Position numbers and translations under genes: made by a program. Under the pieces are notes generated by a model. The model was not told the DNA's origin. It saw only the letters and a list, made by a program, of their open reading frames with translations, and did no database searches. Below are positions 7,722 through 18,139 of a stretch of 64,000 nucleotides of DNA, piece by piece (position 1 is the stretch's first letter; each line of letters starts with the position of its first letter). Source of the DNA: Bacteroidales bacterium (GTDB taxonomy: Bacteria; Bacteroidota; Bacteroidia; Bacteroidales; ML635J-15); contig JAGCDJ010000019.1 of assembly GCA_017651185.1 (NCBI GenBank), positions 186,001 through 250,000 of the forward strand, read 5' to 3'.

Positions 7722-10700
7722 ATGGGTATAATTAGTTTTTTGTCTAAGATGTTCGGTACCAAGTCGGAACGCGACTTGAAGGCACTGACACCGATACTTA
7801 ACGAAGTGCTTGCTTTGGAAAAGGAATTCCTGTCTTTGTCGAACGACGAACTCCGTGCACGCACTCAAGAATTGAGAAAAGGCATTCACGAACATATAAG
7901 TGGTGAAGAAAAGCAGATTGCAGAACTGAGAGAAAAGGCTCAGGGCTTGGACATCTGGGAACGCGAGGAAGTGTTCAACGAGATTGACAAGATAGAGGAG
8001 AAGATTGACAAGAAAATCGAGGAACACTTGATGACTATTCTTCCGCAGGCATTTTCGATATTGAAGGAAACTGCCCGCAGGTTCAAGGAAAATGCAGAGG
8101 TTGTGGTAACTGCAACCGATTTTGACCGCGACCTTGCTGCTTCAAACGACTTTGTGACAATCGACCGCGATATGGCTATTTGGAAAAATTCGTGGGTTGC
8201 AGGTGGAAATATGGTAACTTGGGATATGGTTCACTACAATGTGCAACTTATCGGTGGTATCGTACTGCATCAGGGAAAGATTGCCGAAATGGCAACCGGT
8301 GAAGGTAAAACCCTCGTCGCAACTTTGCCTGTATTCCTTAACGCATTGACGGGTAGGGGCGTACACGTTGTAACCGTTAACGATTACCTTGCAAAACGTG
8401 ACTCCGAATGGATGGGACCGCTCTATATGTTCCACGGACTTTCTGTTGATTGCATCGACAAGCACGAACCAAACAGCGAAGCACGTCGCAAGGCTTACGC
8501 TTCGGACATTACCTTTGGAACAAACAATGAGTTCGGTTTCGACTATCTGCGTGACAATATGGCACTTTCGCCATCCGATTTGGTTCAGCGCAAGCACAAT
8601 TATGCAATTGTCGACGAGGTCGACTCGGTGCTTATCGATGATGCCCGTACACCTTTGATTATTTCTGGTCCTACACCCAAGGGCGACGACCAGTTGTTCG
8701 ATGACTTGAAACCGCAGGTTCAGCAACTTGTTGCAGCACAGAAAGATTTGTTCAACAAGATTTTCAACGATGCAAAGAGACTTATCGCCGATGGTAATCA
8801 GAAGGACGGAGGTTTCAAACTTTTGCAGGCTTACAAGGCTTTGCCAAAGAACAAGGCTCTCATCAAGTTCTTGTCAGAACAGGGTATGAAGGCTTTGTTG
8901 CAGAAGACCGAAAACTTCTATATGCAGGACAACAACAAGATGATGCATCTTGCAACCGATGACTTGTATTTCGTAATTGAGGAAAAACTCAATTCTGTTG
9001 ACCTTACCGACAAAGGTTTCGATTTGCTTGCAAATTCAACATCAGACCCCAATTTCTTCGTAATGCCCGACATCGGTGTTTCTCTCGCCGAACTGGAAAA
9101 GGAAAATCTTCCTACTCCAGAGAAATTGCAGAAGAAGGACGAAATTATCCGCGACTATTCAATAAAATCGGAGCGTATACATACTATAAACCAGTTGCTT
9201 AAGGCATACACAATGTTCGAAAAGGATGTTGACTATGTCATTATCGACAACAAGGTTAAGATTGTTGACGAGCAGACCGGTCGTATTATGGAAGGTCGCC
9301 GCTGGTCGGATGGTTTGCATCAGGCAGTAGAATCAAAGGAAAACGTAAAAGTTGAGGCTGCAACCCAGACCTACGCAACAATTACCTTGCAGAACTATTT
9401 CAGAATGTACCACAAACTTTCGGGTATGACTGGTACTGCAGAGACAGAAGCAGGTGAATTCTGGGACATCTACAAACTTGATGTTGTTACAATTCCAACC
9501 AACAAGCCTGTAATTCGTAACGACTACGAAGACCTTATCTACAAGACAACTAAGGAAAAGTATGCAGCCGTAATCGATGAAATTGAGCGTTTGGTTAAGA
9601 TTGGTCGTCCAGTGCTTGTAGGTACGACATCGGTAGAAGTTTCCGAATTGTTGAGCAAGATTCTTACCCGCAAGGGCATTAAGCATAATGTGTTGAACGC
9701 TAAGTTGCACAAGCGCGAGGCCGACATAGTTGCCGAGGCAGGTCAGTCGAGTACTGTTACTATTGCAACCAATATGGCAGGTCGTGGTACCGATATCAAG
9801 TTGTCGCCCGAAGTTCGTGAGGCAGGTGGTTTGGCAATCATTGGTACTGAGCGTCACGAATCTCGTCGTGTTGACCGTCAGTTGCGTGGTCGTGCTGGTC
9901 GTCAGGGAGACCCGGGTTCTTCGCAGTTCTTCGTTTCGCTCGAGGACAACCTTATGCGTTTGTTCGGTTCCGATAGAATAGCAGCCATTATGGATAAGAT
10001 GGGGCACGTTGAGGGCGAAGCAATTCAGCATTCAATGATTTCGAAGTCAATAGAGCGCGCACAGAAGAAGGTTGAGGAGAATAACTTTGGTATTCGTAAG
10101 CATTTGCTTGAATACGATGATGTTATGAATGCTCAGCGTACCGTAATATACAAGAAGCGTCGCAATGCACTCGACGGCGAACGTCTTGGTGCCGACATTG
10201 CAAATATGATGAACGATGTTTGCGTTTCGTTGGTGGATGAATGCTACGGAAATTACACTTACGATGAGTTCAAGTTCGAGGTGTTCAAGACTTTGGCTAT
10301 CGACATTGACCTTGACGAGCAGAAATACGACAATATGTCGCGCAATGAACTTGTTGACTATCTGTACGAAAATCTGCGCGAAACTCACAAGCGCAAGGCA
10401 CAGCAGATTGCAGAACAGGCATATCCGACCATCAAGTATGTATTCGAGAACAAAGGAAATATGTACAAGAACATCATTGTTCCGATTACCGATGGCGTTA
10501 AGCAGTACAATGTGGTTGTGAACCTGGAGAAGGCATACCAGACCAAGGGCGAGGAGATTGTTCACGCTTACGACAAGACCGCTGTTCTCCGCAATATTGA
10601 TGAATCATGGAAGGAACATTTGCGCGAGATGGACGATTTGCGTCAGTCGGTTCGTGCTGCATCATACGAGCAGAAAGACCCGTTGCTGATTTATAAACTC

Positions 10701-11027
10701 GAATCGTACAATATTTTCAAGGAAATGCTCGACAAGACCAACCGTTCAATCATTTCGATATTGATGAAAGCATATATCCCGATGTCGAATCCTGATGAGG
10801 TCAAGGAAGCACGTCAGCCACGCCAGAAGTTGGATACAAGCCGTATGCGCACAGGTCGTGAGGAAGTTGGCGCAAACCGTCCGCAATACAACGACCCAAG
10901 TGCTGGCAAACCAAAAAACGAACCGGTTCGCGTTGAGAAGAAGGTCGGTAGAAACGATCCGTGTCCTTGCGGCAGCGGCAAGAAGTTCAAGAATTGCCAC
11001 GGCGCAATGATGGGAGACGCTGAATAA
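7722..11027 (+). CDS. secA: preprotein translocase ATPase SecA
   Basis: A 1101-residue protein, the long form usual in Bacteroidota. SecA drives secretory proteins through SecYEG using ATP. Visible motifs are Walker A (MATGEGKT, near residue 193), Walker B/DEAD-like DEVDSVLID near 300, a preprotein-binding and cross-linking region, [11 protein letters not shown], the helicase motifs [12 protein letters not shown] near 685 and [16 protein letters not shown], and a C-terminal zinc-binding SEC-C tail ([16 protein letters not shown]) at ~1080-1095. A segment of about 100 residues inserted between the two nucleotide-binding folds accounts for the length. It has its own promoter and terminator, so it is probably monocistronic. 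Confidence 0.99.
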   Translation: MGIISFLSKMFGTKSERDLKALTPILNEVLALEKEFLSLSNDELRARTQELRKGIHEHISGEEKQIAELREKAQGLDIWEREEVFNEIDKIEEKIDKKIEEHLMTILPQAFSILKETARRFKENAEVVVTATDFDRDLAASNDFVTIDRDMAIWKNSWVAGGNMVTWDMVHYNVQLIGGIVLHQGKIAEMATGEGKTLVATLPVFLNALTGRGVHVVTVNDYLAKRDSEWMGPLYMFHGLSVDCIDKHEPNSEARRKAYASDITFGTNNEFGFDYLRDNMALSPSDLVQRKHNYAIVDEVDSVLIDDARTPLIISGPTPKGDDQLFDDLKPQVQQLVAAQKDLFNKIFNDAKRLIADGNQKDGGFKLLQAYKALPKNKALIKFLSEQGMKALLQKTENFYMQDNNKMMHLATDDLYFVIEEKLNSVDLTDKGFDLLANSTSDPNFFVMPDIGVSLAELEKENLPTPEKLQKKDEIIRDYSIKSERIHTINQLLKAYTMFEKDVDYVIIDNKVKIVDEQTGRIMEGRRWSDGLHQAVESKENVKVEAATQTYATITLQNYFRMYHKLSGMTGTAETEAGEFWDIYKLDVVTIPTNKPVIRNDYEDLIYKTTKEKYAAVIDEIERLVKIGRPVLVGTTSVEVSELLSKILTRKGIKHNVLNAKLHKREADIVAEAGQSSTVTIATNMAGRGTDIKLSPEVREAGGLAIIGTERHESRRVDRQLRGRAGRQGDPGSSQFFVSLEDNLMRLFGSDRIAAIMDKMGHVEGEAIQHSMISKSIERAQKKVEENNFGIRKHLLEYDDVMNAQRTVIYKKRRNALDGERLGADIANMMNDVCVSLVDECYGNYTYDEFKFEVFKTLAIDIDLDEQKYDNMSRNELVDYLYENLRETHKRKAQQIAEQAYPTIKYVFENKGNMYKNIIVPITDGVKQYNVVVNLEKAYQTKGEEIVHAYDKTAVLRNIDESWKEHLREMDDLRQSVRAASYEQKDPLLIYKLESYNIFKEMLDKTNRSIISILMKAYIPMSNPDEVKEARQPRQKLDTSRMRTGREEVGANRPQYNDPSAGKPKNEPVRVEKKVGRNDPCPCGSGKKFKNCHGAMMGDAE

Positions 11028-11034
11028 TCCTTAA

Positions 11035-11060
11035 GGTCATGCTGAACTTGTTTCAGCATC
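11035..11060. repeat. intergenic repeat with inverted core CTGAACTTGTTTCAG, copy 1
   Basis: GGTCATGCTGAACTTG followed by TTTCAGCATC. An identical 26-bp copy lies at 62395-62420 and a diverged one on the minus strand near 49212-49237. Confidence 0.85.
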
Positions 11061-11073
11061 TGATAGAAATAAT

Positions 11074-11107
11074 ATGGTGATGCGGAATCCGTGTCACCAT
11101 TTTTTTT
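11074..11107 (+). terminator. intrinsic terminator of secA
   Basis: ATGGTGA and TCACCAT pair around an inner CGGA/TCCG stem, followed by eight or more T. Confidence 0.8.
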
Positions 11108-11137
11108 AGATTTCACAATTTGACAACATTATTTTTT

Positions 11138-11167
11138 TTGAAACTGTCGCCGAATTAAGTATATTTG
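11138..11167 (+). promoter_or_regulatory. promoter of the DPP-IV peptidase gene
   Basis: A -33 TTG at 11138-11140 and a -7 box TATATTTG at 11160-11167, 19 bp apart; start codon 20 bp further on. Confidence 0.7.
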
Positions 11168-11187
11168 CCACATAAAAATTAACTGAA

Positions 11188-13368
11188 ATGAACAGATTGA
11201 AATTTTATTTGTCCGCTATGTTGCTTGTTGTTGCAACATTGTCGGTTTTCGCACAGAAGGAAATCACTGTCGATGACCTTTATTATTACGGAACATTCAG
11301 GCAGAACGGCGTTTACGGAATCGAATCGATGAAGGATGGCGAACATTACACCAACCTTACAATCCGTCGTAACGGCATCGAAAAGTACAGTTACAAGACT
11401 GGTGAAAAAGAAGAAACTCTCTTGATGGTTGCCGACCTTAAACTTGGTGATAATTTTGATTTCATTTACGACTATATTTTCAGTCCTGACGAATCGAAGA
11501 TTATGTTTTCGACCAAGTACGAACCGATTTACCGTCACTCGTTTACAGCTGAATACTACATTTACGACCTGAAAACCAAAGAGGTAACACGCCTTTCGGA
11601 AAATGGCAAGCAGCAGTTGGCATCGTTCTCGCCAGATGGAAAGAAGGTCGCTTTTGTTCGTAAGAACAACTTGTATGTCAAGGATATAGCTGACAAGAAT
11701 GCAATGGAAGTACAACTTACAACCGATGGCGAATGGAACAAAATCATAAATGGTGCTCCCGACTGGGTTTACGAGGAAGAATTCAGCTACAACAAGGCAT
11801 ACGATTGGTCGGCAGATGGAAAGAAGATCGCTTTCCTGCGTACAGATGAATCCAATGTCAAGATGTTCGGCATGACAATGTACGGCGAACTTTACCCTGA
11901 AAACTACGAGTACAAGTATCCGAAGGCAGGAGAGGAGAATTCAAAGGTTTCGCTGCATATAGTTGATGTTGAAAGCGGTAAGATAACTGTTGCCGATATG
12001 GGCGACCTCAACGATATGTACATTCCGCGTCTAAAGTTCACAAACGATGCCAATACGCTTTCGGCAGTGAAACTCAACCGTTTGCAAAACAAGTACGAAC
12101 TTTTCCTCATAAATGCAACGACCGGTTCTTCGAAGATAATCCAAACCTTGACCGATAAGTACTACTTGGAAATCAACGATGACCTGACTTTCCTCCCTGA
12201 TAACAAACATTTCATAACCTCACACGAATCAAATGGTTACCGCCACATTTATATGTACGACATGAACGGAAATCTTGTTCGTCAACTTACCGATGGACAG
12301 TGGGAAGTAACCGAGGTTTACGGTGTTGACGACAAAGGAGTTGTATATTTCCAGGCAGCAAAGAATTCTCCTTTGCGCCGCGAAGTTTACTGCGTTGATG
12401 CAGAAAAAGGTAAAATCAAGGAGTTGAGCAAGGGCAAAGGAACCAATTCTGCGACTTTCAGCAATGGATTCAAGTATTTCATAAATGAGTTCAGCGATGC
12501 CAATACGCCTACTAGGATTACACTTTGCGACAATTCTGGCAAGGTTATCCGCGAACTCGAAGACAACAAGAAGTTGGCAGATAAAATCAAGGACGAATAT
12601 AAGTTCACAAAGAAGGAATTCTTCACATTTAAGACCGAAAATGGTGATGAACTCAACGGCTGGATGATAAAACCTCAGAATTTTGATGCTAAGAAGAAAT
12701 ATCCTGTGTTCATGTATGTTTATGGCGGTCCAGGTTCGCAGACAGTTGCCGACACTTGGGACGGTTCAATGCCTTGGTATCAGATTTTTGCCCAGAAGGG
12801 TTACATAATTGTTTCGGTTGACAACCGTGGCACGGGCTATCGCGGTCGCGATTTCCGTCAGGTAACATACGGACAGTTAGGTAAGTACGAAGTTCAAGAC
12901 CAGATTTATGCTGCAAAATATCTCGGTTCTCTGGATTATGTTGACAAGGATAGGATTGGTATTTTCGGTTGGAGCTACGGCGGATATATGTCGAGTTTGT
13001 GTATGACAATCGGTGCTGAATATTTTAAGATGGGAATCGCTGTTGCGCCAGTAACTACATGGAGATACTACGATTCGGTCTACACCGAGCGCTACAACGG
13101 CTTGCCACAGGACAATGCTGCTGGTTACGACGAGAATTCTCCAATCAACCATGCCAAGAAGATGAAAGGCAAATACTTGTTGGTTCACGGTACTGCCGAC
13201 GACAATGTTCATTTCCAGAACTCTGTAGATTGGGTTGACAAGCTTATTGAGGCAGATGTGCAGTTCGACCTGATGTATTATCCAAACAAGGATCATAGCA
13301 TTTACGGTGGAAATACCCGTCATCACCTATATACCAAGATGACAAACTATATTTTGAACAATTTGTAG
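11188..13368 (+). CDS. dipeptidyl peptidase IV, S9 family, secreted
   Basis: A 726-residue protein with a signal peptide (MNRLKFYLSAMLLVVATLSVFAQ). The N-terminal ~480 residues form the beta-propeller; WVYEEEF near residue 195 is the double-Glu motif that anchors the substrate N-terminus in DPP-IV. The C-terminal alpha/beta hydrolase domain has the nucleophile Ser in GWSYGGYMS (~595), Asp in GTADDNVHF (~670) and His in NKDHSIYGG (~702). The family releases Xaa-Pro or Xaa-Ala dipeptides from peptides, in the periplasm or at the surface, supporting growth on peptides. It is flanked by a promoter and a strong terminator. Confidence 0.95.
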   Translation: MNRLKFYLSAMLLVVATLSVFAQKEITVDDLYYYGTFRQNGVYGIESMKDGEHYTNLTIRRNGIEKYSYKTGEKEETLLMVADLKLGDNFDFIYDYIFSPDESKIMFSTKYEPIYRHSFTAEYYIYDLKTKEVTRLSENGKQQLASFSPDGKKVAFVRKNNLYVKDIADKNAMEVQLTTDGEWNKIINGAPDWVYEEEFSYNKAYDWSADGKKIAFLRTDESNVKMFGMTMYGELYPENYEYKYPKAGEENSKVSLHIVDVESGKITVADMGDLNDMYIPRLKFTNDANTLSAVKLNRLQNKYELFLINATTGSSKIIQTLTDKYYLEINDDLTFLPDNKHFITSHESNGYRHIYMYDMNGNLVRQLTDGQWEVTEVYGVDDKGVVYFQAAKNSPLRREVYCVDAEKGKIKELSKGKGTNSATFSNGFKYFINEFSDANTPTRITLCDNSGKVIRELEDNKKLADKIKDEYKFTKKEFFTFKTENGDELNGWMIKPQNFDAKKKYPVFMYVYGGPGSQTVADTWDGSMPWYQIFAQKGYIIVSVDNRGTGYRGRDFRQVTYGQLGKYEVQDQIYAAKYLGSLDYVDKDRIGIFGWSYGGYMSSLCMTIGAEYFKMGIAVAPVTTWRYYDSVYTERYNGLPQDNAAGYDENSPINHAKKMKGKYLLVHGTADDNVHFQNSVDWVDKLIEADVQFDLMYYPNKDHSIYGGNTRHHLYTKMTNYILNNL

Positions 13369-13413
13369 AATTTTAGTTTTCATATTTTTAAATCCTTTTA
13401 ATCGGTTTACATT

Positions 13414-13439
13414 GTCGTCCTTCGGGACGACTTTTTTTT
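13414..13439 (+). terminator. intrinsic terminator of the DPP-IV gene
   Basis: GTCGTCC TTC GGGACGAC followed by eight T. Confidence 0.88.
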
Positions 13440-13451
13440 GTCGGAAAATTG

Positions 13452-13459
13452 TATATTTG
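13452..13459 (+). promoter_or_regulatory. -7 promoter box of the asparagine-synthetase-like gene
   Basis: TATATTTG. The TTG codon at 13449 lies immediately before the box, so the start is moved to 13476. Confidence 0.65.
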
Positions 13460-13475
13460 CAATGCGTTTTTGAAC

Positions 13476-15047
13476 ATGATGGATTTAAAACTGACAGGAT
13501 ATAATTGGTTGTCGGATGGGTGCGTATCTGTTAGGGGTTATTGCTTCGATTCGCGTGGCAATTTGTACGCAGGAGACAAACTGCTTGATTATTTTGCCTC
13601 AGCAAGCGATGAAACATCTCTACGGAGTTTGCTGACCGATGCTAATGGTATCTTCGCATTAGTTATAAATAAGCATGATTTTAAGGCGATTGCCATTGAC
13701 GATAGTCGCATTTATCCGCTATATTATTCATTTGGCAATCATTTGTCAGTTTCTGACAATCCGTATTTGCTTTTGAATGAGCACTCGCAACTAGATGACC
13801 ATGCTGTGGATGAATATTTATGTTCGGGAGCGGTTTTTGCTGGCAAAACCCTTGTCAAGGGAATTTTGCAGGTTAAACCATCGCATTTTGTTGTTTTTGA
13901 TGATGGTTCGTGCCGAGAAATAGAATATTGGAGTTATTGCACGAAAACAGGAGGTGAGATTGATTGTTCTCTAGAACATCTTGATTTTATATTTGAAAGT
14001 TCTTTCAGAAGAATGCTAACTTCGATTGGCAATAGGCAGGTAGTTGTGCCGTTGAGTGGTGGACTTGATTCGCGCCTAATTGTTTGTATGTTGAAAAGAC
14101 TTGGTTATGAGAATGTTGTGTGCTATACTGTTGGTCGTCCAGAAAATGCAGAATATTTAACCGCTAAGAAAGTCGCAGAAAAGTTGGGTTATCGGTATTA
14201 TTTTGTTGACAATACAAGTGCTGATTTCGTGCCTGCCGATTATTTCAACGATGCGAACTTCCAGAATTATTGCCATTTTATAGGCAATTTGGGAAATTTC
14301 CTTTGGGTATTCGAGTACTTTGCTGTTAAATGGCTGACAGACAATGGCCTTGTCGCAAAAGATGCTGTATTTGCACCTGGGCATCCTGCCGACTCAATAG
14401 CAGGGAGCCATTTGCGAAAAGCAAGTGTAACGTCTGATTGTTCAGTGCGTTATATGACGAATGCTATAATGTATGACAGTTTTGAATATGGTCGGCGTTC
14501 TCCGTTTGTCAGAAATGAGGTGAAATCATACTTTGCTACAAATGAACGACTTGGCGCTAATTCTTGCTCAAATTACACTTCTTTTATCATGCAAAATAGG
14601 TTGGCTCATCAGATGGACAATTCTGCACGATTGTACGAGTTTTTTGGTCATGAGGTTCGTATGCCATTTTGGGATAGGGAATTGTTGGATTTGTTCAAGA
14701 TGTTGCCATACCGCAAATTAGAGAATTGCAACCTTTATGTTGAGTATGTTTCAAAATGTGTGTTCTCAAAGTTTGGTGTAGATTTTCCGAAGTATGTGCC
14801 AAACCGAAAGGTATTTAGGCGTCAGCATATAAAGAACAGACTCAAACCATTTCTTCCCAAGTCGTTTGTTCGTAAGTTTGTGTCTCTGCACGATGATATA
14901 TGCGAGCGAGAACTTACGGCACCAATGGTTGCAGAACTAGTGGAGGTGGGAGTGTACAAAAACGACCGTAGTTTCCTGTCGTATAACGAAGTTATGAGGG
15001 ATTGGTATCTTATGTCGGTACAAAAAAAAATGGGTGTATCCTATTGA
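13476..15047 (+). CDS. asparagine-synthetase-like ATP-pyrophosphatase lacking the N-terminal catalytic Cys
   Basis: About 523 residues from ATG 13476 (ATG 13479 equally possible). The N-terminal ~160 residues resemble a class II glutamine amidotransferase domain, but the protein begins MMDLKL, with no Cys at position 2, so glutamine hydrolysis is unlikely. The synthetase domain has the PP-loop PLSGGLDSRL near residue 190 and a second nucleotide-contacting region. Relatives without the Cys occur in polysaccharide and natural-product loci and may use free ammonia or another amine. The acceptor is unknown. No biosynthetic partners adjoin it: a peptidase lies upstream and an acyl-CoA synthetase downstream. 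Confidence 0.72.
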   Translation: MMDLKLTGYNWLSDGCVSVRGYCFDSRGNLYAGDKLLDYFASASDETSLRSLLTDANGIFALVINKHDFKAIAIDDSRIYPLYYSFGNHLSVSDNPYLLLNEHSQLDDHAVDEYLCSGAVFAGKTLVKGILQVKPSHFVVFDDGSCREIEYWSYCTKTGGEIDCSLEHLDFIFESSFRRMLTSIGNRQVVVPLSGGLDSRLIVCMLKRLGYENVVCYTVGRPENAEYLTAKKVAEKLGYRYYFVDNTSADFVPADYFNDANFQNYCHFIGNLGNFLWVFEYFAVKWLTDNGLVAKDAVFAPGHPADSIAGSHLRKASVTSDCSVRYMTNAIMYDSFEYGRRSPFVRNEVKSYFATNERLGANSCSNYTSFIMQNRLAHQMDNSARLYEFFGHEVRMPFWDRELLDLFKMLPYRKLENCNLYVEYVSKCVFSKFGVDFPKYVPNRKVFRRQHIKNRLKPFLPKSFVRKFVSLHDDICERELTAPMVAELVEVGVYKNDRSFLSYNEVMRDWYLMSVQKKMGVSY

Positions 15048-15101
15048 AAGTTGCAATTACCTTTCCAATAAAACTTTGTTCATAATATTCCGAAAACCTG
15101 A

Positions 15102-15132
15102 TTGTTAATTTGACAATAAAAACTTATCTTTG
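15102..15132 (+). promoter_or_regulatory. promoter of the ADP-forming acyl-CoA synthetase gene
   Basis: -33 TTG at 15102-15104 and -7 box TATCTTTG at 15125-15132, 20 bp apart; start codon at 15161. Confidence 0.68.
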
Positions 15133-15160
15133 CACGCATAAAAGAAAATAATTAAACGAA

Positions 15161-17233
15161 ATGATAAACAATAAGTTATTAAATCCTAAAAGTGTTGTAA
15201 TCGTTGGTGGTTCCGACGATGTTCATAAGCCCGGCGGAAAGGTGCTAAAGAATTTGCTTTCAAGTCCTTTCAAAGGTCAGGTGTATGTTGTTAATCCCAA
15301 GATGGACGTAGTTCAGGGCGTAAAGAGCTACCATACAGTAGAGGAATTGCCTGAAGTTGACTGCGCTGTACTTGCAATCGCTGCTAAGTTCTGCGCTCAC
15401 GCAGTTGATGTTCTTGCAAACACAAAGAAGACTGGTGGCTTCATCATTCTGTCGGCTGGTTTTGGCGAGGAAAACGAAGAAGGTGCTAAGATTGAACGTC
15501 AGATTGTTGAATATATTAACAATGTAGGCGGTAGTCTTATCGGACCTAACTGCACGGGCTTCCTCAACAGCAACTACTGCGGTGCTTTCGATACTCCAAT
15601 TCCTCAACTCGATCCTCACGGTGTTGATTTCATCACTGGTTCGGGTGCAACCGCTGTGTTCATTAAGGAATATGGTATTTCCAACGGTTTGAAATTCAAT
15701 AGCGTATGGGCAGTTGGTAACTCGGCTCAGATTGGTATAGAGGATGTTCTCGAACACCTTGACAACACCTTCGACCCAGTTAAGAGTTCGCGCGTGATAA
15801 TGCTCTATATGGAAAAGATTGGCGACCCGATGAAGATGCTCAAGCATTCACGCTCGCTCATCAACAAGGGATGCCACATTGCAGCTATTAAGTCTGGTGG
15901 TTCTGCTGCTGGAAGCCGTGCTGCATCATCTCACACTGGTGCTTTGGCAACCAACGATGCTGCTGTTGATGCTCTTTTCCGTAAGGCAGGTATAGTTCGC
16001 TGTCACAACCGTCAGGAATTGACTACAGTTTGCGCTGTGTTCATGCATCCTGAAATAAAGGGCAAGCGTTGCGCCGTTATCACCCACGCTGGTGGTCCTG
16101 CAGTTATGCTTACCGATGTTTTGTCGAATGGTGGAATGGAAGTTCCTCCTCTGAAGGATCATCCTGCTAGCCCGGCTCTGCTTTCAAAGCTCTTCGGAGG
16201 TTCGTCTGTTGGTAATCCAATCGACTTCCTCGCTACAGGTACTGCTGAACAACTTGGCTATATCATCGACACCGTTGAAAACGAATATGAAGACATTGAT
16301 TTCTCGGTAGTTATTTTCGGTTCACCAGGATTGTTCAGCAACAGAGAGGTTTACGACCTGCTTGGCGAGAAGATGAAGACCTGCAAGAAGCCGATTTTCC
16401 CAGTATTGCCATCAATTATCAATGTTAAGGACGATATTGACGATTTCATAGCTAAGGGACATATCAACTTCCCGGAGGAATGCGTACTTGGAAATGCTTT
16501 GTGCAAGATTTACCACACACCAAAACCACAGCCAGAAAATGTTGAGCTTCCGAAGATTGATGTTGCTCGCATCCGCAAGACCATCGACCGCGTACAGAAC
16601 GGTTACATGGAAATTGCCGACTACAACGAACTTCTTGATGCTGCAGGAATCAACCGCAAGAAATCGGTTGAAGTAAGCAAGAGAGAAGATGCTTTGGCAT
16701 TTGCAAAGGAAGTAGGCTGCTGCAAGGATGTTCCGCTGGTAATGAAGGTTGTAGGTCCGTTGCACAAGTCTGATGTCGGAGGTGTTGTTCTTGGCGTTAA
16801 GGACATGGATACCGTTGCAAAGGAATTCGACCGTCTTATTAAGATTCAGGATACCTATGCAGTAGAAATGTATCCTATGCTCGATGGTACCGATGTATAT
16901 ATAGGTGCAATTCGTGACCCGAAGTTCGGACATCAGGTATTTTTTGGACTTGGCGGTATTTTCATCGAGGTGCTGAAGGATGTTCAGAGCGCACTTGCTC
17001 CGATTACAGCTGCCGAAGCAAAGGAAATGCTTACCAAGTTGCGTGGCTACAAGATTTTGCAGGGTGTTCGCGGACAGGAACCAGTCAACATCGACATCTA
17101 TGCCGATCAGGTTGCTCGCGTAAGCGCATTGGTGATGGCTGCTCCAGAAATTGCCGAGATGGACTTGAACCCGTTGCTTGGCAATCCGCGCAATGTAGTA
17201 GCTGTTGATGCTCGTATCAGAATTGAAAAGTAG
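15161..17233 (+). CDS. acetate/acyl-CoA ligase (ADP-forming), fused alpha and beta subunits
   Basis: A 690-residue cytoplasmic enzyme. Order: CoA-binding Rossmann domain (VVIVGGSDDVHKPGGKV at the start), succinyl-CoA-ligase-like domains, and a C-terminal ATP-grasp domain from ~480 (LVMKVVGPLHKSDVGGVVLGV). The phosphorylated His is in SSHTGALA at residue 258, where the family has its conserved catalytic His. The reaction is acyl-CoA + ADP + Pi to acid + ATP + CoA, so it yields ATP from acetyl-CoA or branched acyl-CoAs produced in amino-acid fermentation. This fits a peptide-fermenting anaerobe, together with the DPP-IV gene nearby. Substrate preference cannot be read from the sequence. Confidence 0.93.
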   Translation: MINNKLLNPKSVVIVGGSDDVHKPGGKVLKNLLSSPFKGQVYVVNPKMDVVQGVKSYHTVEELPEVDCAVLAIAAKFCAHAVDVLANTKKTGGFIILSAGFGEENEEGAKIERQIVEYINNVGGSLIGPNCTGFLNSNYCGAFDTPIPQLDPHGVDFITGSGATAVFIKEYGISNGLKFNSVWAVGNSAQIGIEDVLEHLDNTFDPVKSSRVIMLYMEKIGDPMKMLKHSRSLINKGCHIAAIKSGGSAAGSRAASSHTGALATNDAAVDALFRKAGIVRCHNRQELTTVCAVFMHPEIKGKRCAVITHAGGPAVMLTDVLSNGGMEVPPLKDHPASPALLSKLFGGSSVGNPIDFLATGTAEQLGYIIDTVENEYEDIDFSVVIFGSPGLFSNREVYDLLGEKMKTCKKPIFPVLPSIINVKDDIDDFIAKGHINFPEECVLGNALCKIYHTPKPQPENVELPKIDVARIRKTIDRVQNGYMEIADYNELLDAAGINRKKSVEVSKREDALAFAKEVGCCKDVPLVMKVVGPLHKSDVGGVVLGVKDMDTVAKEFDRLIKIQDTYAVEMYPMLDGTDVYIGAIRDPKFGHQVFFGLGGIFIEVLKDVQSALAPITAAEAKEMLTKLRGYKILQGVRGQEPVNIDIYADQVARVSALVMAAPEIAEMDLNPLLGNPRNVVAVDARIRIEK

Positions 17234-17251
17234 TATTTTCAAGGCATATAG

Positions 17252-17289
17252 GCACAGGGACTTTCGTTGGGAAGTTCTTGTGCTTTTTT
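17252..17289 (+). terminator. intrinsic terminator of the acyl-CoA synthetase gene
   Basis: GCACAGGGACTT and AAGTTCTTGTGC pair with a few wobbles, followed by six T. Confidence 0.75.
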
Positions 17290-17303
17290 GATAAAAATTG
17301 GAA

Positions 17304-17347
17304 GTCGCATTTTGCGATATCCAACTGGTCGCAAAATGCGACCAGTT
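17304..17347. repeat. overlapping alternative hairpins before the membrane-protein gene
   Basis: A 14-bp inverted repeat (17304-17317 with 17329-17342) overlaps a second perfect 11-bp hairpin (17323-17333 with 17337-17347). Only one can form at a time. The gene starts 21 bp downstream. It may be a REP-like element or an attenuator-type leader. Confidence 0.75.
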
Positions 17348-17368
17348 CAAAAACGAAATTTTATTATA

Positions 17369-18070
17369 ATGAAAAAACAAGATTTCATATTTATCATCTG
17401 TGTGATTGTGGTGCTAACACCGTTTTTCATTCCGCAGACACACTTTCTCGAATATTTCAACCTGTGGACTGCCACACATCCGTTCATAATGAGCTTCTTC
17501 AAGTTCGCGATATTGGCGACTGTTGGTGAGATGCTCGGTTTGCGCATATCAAAGGGAGTGTACAACCAGAAAGGGTTCGGCGTACTGCCACGCGCAATTG
17601 TCTGGGGAATACTCGGTATGGGAATCTGCATGGCAATGATAATCTTCAAGTCGGGCGTACCGACATTCCTTGACATTGTCGGTGGATGCGAAAAAGGTAC
17701 GATGGCTGGTTTGCTTGCTGGCGAATTCTCGTGGGGAAAGGTCGGCGTTGCTTTTGCTGTCAGCGTTGCGATGAACTCGATTTTTGCACCGGTGTTTATG
17801 ACCTTGCATAAAATTACCGACACTCACATCCTTAACAACGGCGGAACTCTCCGTGGTTTCTTCCGTCCCATAAAGATGGAGCAGATTATCGTCGGACTGA
17901 ACTGGAAGGCGCAATGGAGCTTGGTTTTCAAGAAGTACATACCGCTGTTCTGGTTCCCTGCACATACGATAACATTCCTGCTTCCCGCCAACTTGCAGGT
18001 GCTTTTTGCAGCCTTGCTCGGCGTGGTATTGGGCGTTATGCTGTCGATTGCAAATTTAAGGAAAGGGTAG
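17369..18070 (+). CDS. conserved integral membrane protein of unknown function
   Basis: A 233-residue protein from ATG 17369 (MKKQDFIFIICVIVVL). A longer in-frame start at 17267 would run through the terminator and hairpins, so it is rejected. Hydrophobic segments lie near residues 5-22, 40-58, 75-95, 120-140 and 190-220; conserved-looking loops include GEMLGLRISKGVYNQKGFGVLPRA and a GCEKGTMAGLLAGEFSWGK stretch. I know similar proteins from other Bacteroidales annotated only as membrane proteins. No partner gene is adjacent; the next gene is on the other strand. Confidence 0.7.
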   Translation: MKKQDFIFIICVIVVLTPFFIPQTHFLEYFNLWTATHPFIMSFFKFAILATVGEMLGLRISKGVYNQKGFGVLPRAIVWGILGMGICMAMIIFKSGVPTFLDIVGGCEKGTMAGLLAGEFSWGKVGVAFAVSVAMNSIFAPVFMTLHKITDTHILNNGGTLRGFFRPIKMEQIIVGLNWKAQWSLVFKKYIPLFWFPAHTITFLLPANLQVLFAALLGVVLGVMLSIANLRKG

Positions 18071-18072
18071 AA

Positions 18073-18136
18073 TGTCTAACAGGCTAACAGCCTTACAGGC
18101 GAGCAGTCTGGCGGGCTGTTTGCCTGCAAGCCTTTC
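18073..18136. repeat. imperfect intergenic inverted repeat built of CTAACAG / CAGTCTG words
   Basis: The stretch contains AGGCTAACAGCC, CAGGCGAGCAGTCTGG and GGGCTGTTTGCCTGCAAGCC, which pair imperfectly, followed by TTTCTTTTT. Similar word mixtures occur at 19523-19572, 21056-21090 and 50338-50355. It may also terminate the convergent genes on either side. Confidence 0.5.
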
Positions 18137-18139
18137 TTT

